Shown in pieces: positions 58,170 through 64,000 of a stretch of DNA of 64,000 nucleotides (position 1 is its first letter; each line of letters opens with the position of its first letter). A program made the position numbers and the translations under genes. Source of the DNA: DASUPK01 sp963797265 (lineage in GTDB: Bacteria; Actinomycetota; Thermoleophilia; Solirubrobacterales; 70-9); NCBI GenBank assembly GCA_963797265.1, contig CAWCOY010000001.1:1-64000 (forward strand). Reading direction: 5' to 3'. Under the pieces are notes generated by a model, which saw only the letters and a program-made list of their open reading frames with translations, did no database searches and was not told the DNA's origin.

Positions 58170-59246
58170 ATGCGGATCGCCGTCCTCGGCGTCGGCCTGA
58201 TCGGAGGCTCGATCGGCCTGGCGGCGCGCCGGAAGCTGGACGCCGAGGTCGCCGGCTATGACCCTGACCGGTCGCTCGCTGATCAGGCGATCGAGCTGGG
58301 GGCGATCGATTCGGCACATCCCAGCGTCGCCGAGGCGGTCGAGGGAGCGGAGCTGGTCTTCTGCGCCGCTCCGGTCACAGCGCTGCCGAGGCTGGCGGCC
58401 GAAGCCCTCGATGCGGCTGGCGAGGATTGCGCCGTCACCGATGTCGGCTCGGTGAAGCGCGAGGTGATCGCCGCCCTCGGCTCGGAGAGCCGCTTCATCG
58501 GCGGGCATCCGCTGGCTGGCGCGGAGACCTCCGGAGTGGACAACGCGCGAGCGGATCTCTTCCAGGGCGCCCGCTGGTACCTCACGCCGACCCCGAGGAC
58601 CGGTGGACTCCTCTACGACCGGGTGCAGCGGGCGATCTCAGAGATGGGAGCGAGGCCGCAGGCGATCGAGGCCGACACCCACGACCGCCTGATGGCGTCG
58701 GTCAGCCACCTTCCGCACGTGCTCGCCAACGTACTCGTCAGCCAGGCTGCGAACGCGCTCAGCGAGGAGGCCGAGCGCCTGCCCGAGGTGGGGCCGAGCT
58801 TCCGCGACGCGACGCGGGTGGCCGGGGCGAACCCGGCGATCTGGGGCGACATCTTTGCCGGCAACCGCGAGGCGGTCGCGGCGGAGATCGACGGAGTCGT
58901 CGCCAGGCTCTCCGAGGCGGCCGAGCTGCTTCGCACCGGGGACCGCGACGCGGTGAGCGCGTGGCACGAGCAGGCGGGGAAGCGGCGGCGCGAGCTGATC
59001 GACACCGAGATCGCGGGCGGGCCGCTGCACGAGCTCCGCGTGCTGGTGCCGAACCGGCCGGGCATCGTCGCCGAGGTCGCGCTCGAACTCGGGCGAGCCG
59101 GGGTCAACATCGAGGACATGGCGCTCTATCCGGCGGCCGACATGACCTCCGGGGCCATCTCTCTCTACATCGCCGGCGACGAAGCGGCGGAGCGGGCCGA
59201 GCAGCTCGTGCGCGAGCTCGGACACGACGTTTCCCGGACGCAATGA
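58170..59246 (+). CDS. tyrA: Prephenate dehydrogenase with ACT domain
   Basis: 358 residues. NAD-binding GVGLIGGSIG (7-16), DVGSVKREVI, GGHPLAGAETSGVDNA and FRDATRVAGANPAIWGDI define the dehydrogenase; a C-terminal ACT domain (about 285-355, LRVLVPNRPGIVAEVALELG) suggests feedback by an amino acid, probably tyrosine. It makes hydroxyphenylpyruvate from prephenate. Starts 5 bp after aroG and overlaps aroA by 4 bp. Confidence 0.94.
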   Translation: MRIAVLGVGLIGGSIGLAARRKLDAEVAGYDPDRSLADQAIELGAIDSAHPSVAEAVEGAELVFCAAPVTALPRLAAEALDAAGEDCAVTDVGSVKREVIAALGSESRFIGGHPLAGAETSGVDNARADLFQGARWYLTPTPRTGGLLYDRVQRAISEMGARPQAIEADTHDRLMASVSHLPHVLANVLVSQAANALSEEAERLPEVGPSFRDATRVAGANPAIWGDIFAGNREAVAAEIDGVVARLSEAAELLRTGDRDAVSAWHEQAGKRRRELIDTEIAGGPLHELRVLVPNRPGIVAEVALELGRAGVNIEDMALYPAADMTSGAISLYIAGDEAAERAEQLVRELGHDVSRTQ

Positions 59247-60562
59247 GATTTGAGCCTTCCGGCCCGCTTCGCGGCGATCTCCATCCGCCGCCTGACAAGT
59301 CGGTCTCTCACAGGGCCGCGCTGATCGGGGCGATGGCGGAGGGGCCGACCAGGATCAGCGGCTATCTCGACTCCGCCGACACGCGGGCGACGTTGAGAGC
59401 AGTCGCGGCGGTCGGCGCCGCGGTCAGGGAGGGCGAGCCCGATGACCACGGGGGCCTCTTCGTCGAGGTCGAGGGCATCGGCCTGCGCGGCCCCCGCTCG
59501 GCGGAGATCGACGTCGGCAACGCCGGGACGCTGCTTCGGCTCATGCCTGGATGGCTCGCCGGCCAGGCGGACGGGGAGTGGACCCTGAACGGCGACGAGT
59601 CGATTCGCCGCCGCCCGGTCGACCGGATAGCCGATCCTCTTGGCCGGATGGGCGCGGACGTCGAGGCGCGCGACGGACGCCTGCCCCCCCTGCGCGTCCG
59701 AGGAACCGGGCTCCGTGGCATCGACTACGAGATGCCGGTGGCGAGCGCGCAGGTCAAGTCGTGCCTGCTGCTGGCCGGTCTGCTGGCGGAGGGGACGACG
59801 ATCATCCGCGAGCCCTACTGGACGCGCGACCACACCGAGCGGCTGCTCGCGGCGGCAGGGGCGGACATCCGGCGGGAGGGCGGCAGGATCGCCATCGCTC
59901 CGGCGGAGAGGCTCGAGGCCGGGGACGTCCCGGTGCCGGGTGATTTCTCCTCGGCCGCGTTCTTCCTGGCCGCGGCCCTGATCGTGCCCGACAGCGAGAT
60001 CAGCCTGCTCGAGGTTGGCATCAACCGCGCGCGGATCGGCCTGCTCTCGATCCTCTCGCGGATGGGGGTCGAGATGGGCGGCGCACACGAAGGTGATCGT
60101 GCGATGACGGTTGAGGGGATCCGTGAGCCGGGACCCGAGCCGATCGCCAGGCTCAACGTGCGGGCGGCCCGCCTGCACGGCGCCTCGATCACGGCCGAGG
60201 ACGTCCCCGCCGCGATCGACGAGCTGCCGCTGGTCGGGCTGCTCGCTTGCTTCGCGGAGGGGGAGACCGTGGTCAGCGGCGCGGGTGAGCTGCGAGCGAA
60301 GGAGTCGGATCGGATCGCCGGGATCGTGGAGGGACTGGAAGCGCTGGGCGCGGAGATCGAGGGCCGGCCCGACGGCTTCGCTGTGCGCGGCTCCGGCGGG
60401 CTCCGCGGCGGCACGCTTGATGCCCGCGGCGACCACAGGCTCGCGATGGTGGGCGCCATCGCCGGACTCGCCTCGCGGGAGGGCGTCGAGGTGCGCGGCT
60501 TCGAGGCCGTCGAGGTCAGCTACCCCGGATTCGAACGGGACCTGCGGGCGCTACTCGGCTGA
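59243..60562 (+). CDS. aroA: EPSP synthase (3-phosphoshikimate 1-carboxyvinyltransferase)
   Basis: 439 residues. DKSVSHRAALIGAMAEGPT with K19, S20 and R24, DVGNAGTLLRLMPG, ASAQVKSCLLLAGLLAEG and GDHRLAMVGAIAG are signature blocks. It joins PEP to shikimate 3-phosphate. ATG overlaps the tyrA stop (ATGA). The 3' end overlaps the convergent cupin gene by 12 bp. Confidence 0.96.
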   Translation: MRFEPSGPLRGDLHPPPDKSVSHRAALIGAMAEGPTRISGYLDSADTRATLRAVAAVGAAVREGEPDDHGGLFVEVEGIGLRGPRSAEIDVGNAGTLLRLMPGWLAGQADGEWTLNGDESIRRRPVDRIADPLGRMGADVEARDGRLPPLRVRGTGLRGIDYEMPVASAQVKSCLLLAGLLAEGTTIIREPYWTRDHTERLLAAAGADIRREGGRIAIAPAERLEAGDVPVPGDFSSAAFFLAAALIVPDSEISLLEVGINRARIGLLSILSRMGVEMGGAHEGDRAMTVEGIREPGPEPIARLNVRAARLHGASITAEDVPAAIDELPLVGLLACFAEGETVVSGAGELRAKESDRIAGIVEGLEALGAEIEGRPDGFAVRGSGGLRGGTLDARGDHRLAMVGAIAGLASREGVEVRGFEAVEVSYPGFERDLRALLG

Positions 60563-60901
60563 GCTCTCCTCGGTCCGCAGCGACGGGTGTCCGTCACCGG
60601 GCCAGGGGGCGAGGACGAGGAAGATCCGGGAGTCCTCGACCGCCGTCACCTCGTGCCGCTCGGCGGGATCGAAGATCGCCAGGAGCCCGGTGCCGCCGGC
60701 CGCCGACTCGCCGTCGGGGGTGTTGATCACGATGTTGCCGTCGATCACCAACACCCAGGCGCGCTCGTGGACCTGGTGCTCCTGGAGCTGCTCGCCCTTG
60801 GGGAGGTTGATCACGATGGCGCGGCCCTCGGAGTCCGAATCGAGGACCTGCGGGGCGTGGGGCAGAACTTCGAGCTCGTTCAGGTTCCAGCTCTCCATCA
60901 T
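60551..60901 (-). CDS. Small cupin-domain protein
   Basis: 116 residues, one cupin barrel: NLPKGEQLQEHQVHERAWVL has the first motif (E-H-x-H-E), and LLAIFDPAERHEVTAVEDSRIFLVL the second (abbreviated; key residues are the His and following hydrophobic strand). It could bind a metal and act as an isomerase, dioxygenase or sensor; its substrate is unknown. Two ATG codons in a row (60901, 60898) are possible starts. It is convergent with aroA and divergent from cmk. Confidence 0.85.
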   Translation of the reverse strand: MMESWNLNELEVLPHAPQVLDSDSEGRAIVINLPKGEQLQEHQVHERAWVLVIDGNIVINTPDGESAAGGTGLLAIFDPAERHEVTAVEDSRIFLVLAPWPGDGHPSLRTEESSAE

Positions 60902-60940
60902 GCGGGACTCTATATCCAGGCCGCGAGCACGGAAACCATT

Positions 60941-60987
60941 ATGCGAGGACGCGGCGCAGGCGAAGCCGAGGCGCGACCCGTTTAATG
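60941..60987 (+). repeat. Start-codon palindromic repeat, copy 4
   Basis: ATGCGAGGACGCGG, CGCAGGCGAAGCCGAGG, CGCGACCCGTTTAATG. It encodes MRGRGAGEAEARPV followed by TAA that overlaps an ATG (TAATG). That ATG is out of frame with cmk, whose start lies 11 nt further. The middle AGGCGAAGCCGA is shared with the murC copy. Confidence 0.7.
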
Positions 60988-60995
60988 AGGCCATC

Positions 60996-61634
60996 ATGGT
61001 GATCGCGATCGACGGTCCCGCCGGGGCCGGCAAGTCAACCGTGGCGAAGGGCGTCGCGAGGGCGCTCAGCTTCACCTACCTCGATTCCGGGGCGATGTAC
61101 CGAGCCGTTGCGCTGGCGGCGCTCGAGCGCGGGATCGACCTGGACGACGGCGAGCGGCTCGGCGAACTGGCTTGGGACCTCGACATCGATTTCAAGGGCG
61201 ACACCATCCGCCTCGACGGCAAGCCGGTCGAGGGCAGGATTCGATCGCCAGAGGTGACGATCGCGGCCTCGCGAGTCTCCGTGTATCCCCAGGTGAGGCA
61301 GGCGATGGTGAAGCGCCAGCGCGAACTGATCGCCGCCGGCAACTATGTGGCCGAGGGACGCGACATCGGCACGGTGGTCAGCCCGGACTCGCCGCTGAAG
61401 GTCTTTCTGACGGCGAATGAAGAGGAGCGGGCGCGCCGCCGGGCGGCCGAGAGCGGGCAGTCCGTCACGCAGGTCCAAGAGGCGATCCGGGACCGGGACA
61501 GGCGGGATCGCGAACGCGCGGACAGCCCCCTGCTTGCGGCGGCGGAATCGGTGGACATCGACACGACGGATCTCACCCCGGATCAGGTGGTCGAGCGAAT
61601 CGTCGCCCTCGCCGGTGAGAGGGGGATCGGCTGA
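60996..61634 (+). CDS. cmk: Cytidylate kinase
   Basis: 212 residues. P-loop GPAGAGKST (7-15), DSGAMYRAVALAAL and VAEGRDIGTVVSPDS are CMP kinase hallmarks. It phosphorylates CMP and dCMP. ATG at 60996 chosen because the P-loop then begins at residue 7 as in relatives; GTG one codon later is possible. Its stop overlaps der (TGATG), a common pair. Confidence 0.96.
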   Translation: MVIAIDGPAGAGKSTVAKGVARALSFTYLDSGAMYRAVALAALERGIDLDDGERLGELAWDLDIDFKGDTIRLDGKPVEGRIRSPEVTIAASRVSVYPQVRQAMVKRQRELIAAGNYVAEGRDIGTVVSPDSPLKVFLTANEEERARRRAAESGQSVTQVQEAIRDRDRRDRERADSPLLAAAESVDIDTTDLTPDQVVERIVALAGERGIG

Positions 61635-63016
61635 TGGAGGGCGGCCCCGAGGCTCCGGCACGTGCCCTCCAACGCCGCCCTGCCGTTGCGGTTGTGGGCT
61701 TTCCCAACGCGGGCAAGAGCACGCTGATCAACCGCCTCGCCGGCGGCCGCGAGGCGGTCACCGATGCGGAGCCGGGGGTGACCCGCGACCGGCGGGCGCT
61801 CGCGTGCGAGTGGAACGGACTCAGCTTCGACCTGATCGACACCGGCGGCGTGGACCTGGCCGACTCGGACGAGCTGGCGCGATCGGTCCAGGCGCAGGCG
61901 CGAGTCGCGGTCGAGGAGGCCGAGGTGATCCTGCTCGTCGTCGACGCCCGCAGCGGCCTCGGTCCGGGGGACGCCGAGCTCGCGGACCTGCTGCGGCGCT
62001 CGGCTCGGCCGGTGGTGGTGGCGGCCAACAAGGTCGACCGCGCGGAGGACCAGCCGATAGCCGCGGAGCTCAACGCCCTCGGTCTCGGTGAGCCGATGCC
62101 CGTCTCGGCCTCCCACGGCCTCGGCACCGGCGACCTGCTTGACCTGCTGGTGGAGGAACTCAGGCGGCACCTGCCGGACGTGGCGGCGAGCGATGCCGAG
62201 GAGACGCCCCGGATCGCCATCCTGGGGCGGCCGAACGTCGGCAAGTCATCGCTGCTCAACGCGATGCTGGGCTCAGATCGGGTGATCGTGAGCGAGCGGG
62301 CGGGGACGACGCGCGACCCCGTCGACACCGAGGCCGAGGTGGACGGCGAGCGCGTCGTGCTGGTGGACACAGCGGGTCTGCGCCGGCGCGGGAAGGTGGC
62401 CGGGACGGTCGGCTACTACGCGCAGCTCCGCTCCGAGCGGGCCGCGGAGCGCGCCGACGCGGCGATCGTCGTCTGCGACGCGAGCGAGGGGCTCACCTCG
62501 GAGGATCTCCGCGTCGCCGAGGTCGCCATGCGCGCGGGCTGCGCCACGGTTCTGGCGCTCAACAAGTGGGATATCTCGCGAACTGACATAGACGACGCCA
62601 GGGCACGCGCCGTGCGGAAGCTTCGCCTGCGCCCGCCCGTCCACACCTGCTCGGCGCTCACCGGACGCGGCATCGCGGCCGTGCTCGGCGAGGCGATCAG
62701 GCTCGCCCACCGCTCGGCCGAGCGGATCCCGACGCCCGAGCTCAACCGGTTCGTCGCCGGCGTCGTCGCGGACAGGCAGCCGCCGCAGCGACACGGCAGG
62801 CGGCTGCGCCTCTACTACACCGCCCAGGTGGGGCGGCGCCCGCCTCGATTCGCGATCCAGGTCAACGATCGGAGGCTGATCAACCGCGACTGGGCCTTCC
62901 ATCTCGAGAACCGCATGCGCGATGCGTACGGACTGCAGGGCGTTCCGCTGGTGATCGATTACGTGCCGCGCAAGAGGGACCGCAACCGGAGCGCACCGCG
63001 CGCGGGCCGGGTATAA
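61634..63016 (+). CDS. der: Ribosome biogenesis GTPase Der (EngA)
   Basis: 460 residues with two GTPase domains in tandem: GFPNAGKST (22-30) and GRPNVGKSS (198-206). Each has its DxxG (DTGG, DTAG) and NKxD (NKVD, NKWD). A C-terminal KH-like domain has RRPPRFAIQVND. Der helps assemble the 50S subunit. The N-terminus is about 15 residues longer than in E. coli. Overlaps cmk by 1 bp. Confidence 0.97.
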   Translation: MEGGPEAPARALQRRPAVAVVGFPNAGKSTLINRLAGGREAVTDAEPGVTRDRRALACEWNGLSFDLIDTGGVDLADSDELARSVQAQARVAVEEAEVILLVVDARSGLGPGDAELADLLRRSARPVVVAANKVDRAEDQPIAAELNALGLGEPMPVSASHGLGTGDLLDLLVEELRRHLPDVAASDAEETPRIAILGRPNVGKSSLLNAMLGSDRVIVSERAGTTRDPVDTEAEVDGERVVLVDTAGLRRRGKVAGTVGYYAQLRSERAAERADAAIVVCDASEGLTSEDLRVAEVAMRAGCATVLALNKWDISRTDIDDARARAVRKLRLRPPVHTCSALTGRGIAAVLGEAIRLAHRSAERIPTPELNRFVAGVVADRQPPQRHGRRLRLYYTAQVGRRPPRFAIQVNDRRLINRDWAFHLENRMRDAYGLQGVPLVIDYVPRKRDRNRSAPRAGRV

Positions 63017-63026
63017 GGGGCGCTCC
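62988..63026 (+). promoter_or_regulatory. Stem and -10-like box at the der/DUF3352 junction
   Basis: GGAGCGC (62988-62994) pairs with GCGCTCC (63020-63026), placing the GTG start of the next gene immediately after the stem. TATAAG at 63012-63017 is 9 nt before that GTG and may be a leaderless -10 box. Confidence 0.4.
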
Positions 63027-64000
63027 GTGAATGGCGGCGAGGAGTCTCGCTTCGCCCGGCTCCGCCGCAGGCTGAGCCCGCACCGCAGCGAGCCGACGGC
63101 CCCCAAGTCGCCGCCCCCCGAGTCGCCGCCCGAGGAGCCAGAGGCCCCGCCGCCGAAGCCGCTCTTCTCGCTGGAGCCTCCCGAGGAGGAGAAGAAGCCG
63201 GGCCGGTCGAGCGAGTTGGCCTTCCGGGCAAGGACCCGCGTGCGGGCGGCCGGCTACTGGCTGCGCGAGAAGGGACAGATCGCCCAGCGGGGATTGAAGC
63301 GGGGCGGGGCGGCGACCGCCGCGGGCGCTCGCTCAACCGGAGCCTGGTGGTCGAGGCGCTCGCGGGGCACGAAGATCCGGGTCGGCGCGGTGGCCGGCAT
63401 CCTCTTCCTCTACCTGATCCTCAAGTTCCTTCCGGTCCCCGGGGTTCCCTGCCAGGTCTCGGCCGCGAAGGAATGCGCGCCGTCGAACGACACGATCGCG
63501 TACGTTCCCGCCAACGCCGTCCTCTACGCCCACATGACGGTGAACAGCGACAGCCACCAATGGGAGCTGGCGCGCGACCTGGGCGACGAGCTGCCGAACT
63601 TCACCGCCCTACTGCAGAGCGACACCAGCGCCCTAGGTGGGCCGGCGGGCAGTTCGCTCAACCTCTCACAGCAAATCCTGCCCTGGGTGAAGGACGACCT
63701 CGCACTGCTCCGGGTGCCGGAGCCGAAGGGGACGACTCCCGAGACCTACATCGCGGGTGTCGGCGACAGCGGCAAGGCCAACGAGTTCGCGGCAAGCCTC
63801 TCGCCGGGGGGACCGGCCAAGCCGGTGAAGGTGGGCGACGTCTCGATGAGCGTTTACCCGAACGGCGTGGCCACCGCGCGCTCCGGAGATCAGCTGCTCT
63901 TCGGCAACGTCGGTGCGGTTGGCACCGCACTCGCCACGAAGGAAGGGCAGCAGCCCGGGCTGGAGGATTCGAACCAGGACGAGGCGCTCGAGCAGCTTCC
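63027..64000 (+). CDS. DUF3352-like membrane-anchored protein, cut by window end
   Basis: At least 324 residues, open to the last base. An N-terminal Arg/Pro/Glu-rich cytoplasmic part (about 1-110) is followed by one membrane helix (about 115-135, VGAVAGILFLYLILKFLPV), then an exported domain beginning PSNDTIAYVPANAVLYAHMT with DLGDELPNFTALLQS and LPWVKDDLALLRVP, which resembles the DUF3352 family of actinobacterial surface proteins. Function unknown. GTG start just after a hairpin, 10 bp from der. The C-terminus is not in the window. Confidence 0.7.
   Translation, partial: MNGGEESRFARLRRRLSPHRSEPTAPKSPPPESPPEEPEAPPPKPLFSLEPPEEEKKPGRSSELAFRARTRVRAAGYWLREKGQIAQRGLKRGGAATAAGARSTGAWWSRRSRGTKIRVGAVAGILFLYLILKFLPVPGVPCQVSAAKECAPSNDTIAYVPANAVLYAHMTVNSDSHQWELARDLGDELPNFTALLQSDTSALGGPAGSSLNLSQQILPWVKDDLALLRVPEPKGTTPETYIAGVGDSGKANEFAASLSPGGPAKPVKVGDVSMSVYPNGVATARSGDQLLFGNVGAVGTALATKEGQQPGLEDSNQDEALEQL

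Noticed and set aside
60985..61002. Short frame MRPSW after the repeat before cmk
   Set aside because: Too short and out of frame with cmk; probably just the by-product of the repeat end.

Overview
The window is very GC-rich (about 70 percent by eye). Gene content and order point to an actinobacterium, most likely a soil lineage of class Thermoleophilia, near Solirubrobacterales. Grounds: an actinobacterial dcw cluster with no ftsA or ddl; a bacterial NHEJ set (Ku plus separate LigD polymerase and ligase proteins); split glycine decarboxylase (gcvPA/gcvPB); AroH-type chorismate mutase; Tad pilus genes; many GTG/TTG starts; and many start codons lying 6-9 nt after a TANNNT box, i.e. predicted leaderless mRNAs. 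The order-level assignment is inference.

Layout. 1-8.95 kb is a mobile-element or plasmid-like island: a ParB-like protein, small unknowns, a DUF5655/HsdR_N-like nuclease gene, a secreted NucA/NucB-type nuclease, an ArdC-like antirestriction protein and, at the right edge, a large serine recombinase. Several of these genes carry multiple one-base frameshifts, while the core genes to the right do not. Four island genes have long, GC-rich, nested-hairpin 5' leaders. 8.96-15.3 kb is a Tad-type pilus locus (histidine kinase fragment, CpaB, CpaF, TadB, TadC), interrupted by a VOC protein, an AraC regulator, a macrodomain protein and a membrane protein. 15.3-16.5 kb holds an Ada-type zinc domain, a small secreted protein and the mraZ control region. 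16.5-35.3 kb is the division and cell wall cluster mraZ-rsmH-ftsL-ftsI-murE-murF-mraY-(TPP enzyme)-(broken PASTA protein)-murD-ftsW-murG-murC-murB-ftsQ-ftsZ. 35.3-42.1 kb holds glycine cleavage genes (gcvT, gcvH, gcvPA, gcvPB) around azlCD and a fluoride-riboswitch-controlled crcB/DUF190 pair. 42.1-45.6 kb is the NHEJ block on the minus strand. 45.7-50.5 kb has a FetAB-like ABC exporter, an MFS pump, a PPOX-fold protein and trpS. 50.6-54.1 kb has scpA, scpB, two secreted peptidase/amidase genes and an RluB-type pseudouridine synthase. 54.1-64 kb is an aromatic amino acid block (chorismate mutase, HisC-type aminotransferase, DAHP synthase with an aromatic-rich leader peptide, prephenate dehydrogenase, EPSP synthase), then cmk, der and the start of a DUF3352-like gene.

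How the parts fit. The dcw genes supply lipid II synthesis and the septal machinery. They are probably driven from a MraZ-operated promoter, with an internal leaderless promoter before murE and a separate strong promoter before ftsZ. The glycine cleavage genes are spread over three transcription units, each with a predicted leaderless promoter. The aromatic block links DAHP synthesis to Tyr/Phe formation and carries a leader peptide with five aromatic codons in a row.

The most notable unexplained signal is a dispersed 35-47 bp palindromic repeat. It occurs four times ending on or just before a start codon (upstream of a membrane protein gene, murC, gcvPB and cmk) and once inverted in front of mraZ. 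It encodes a short peptide-like tail and usually creates a TGATG or TAATG overlap.
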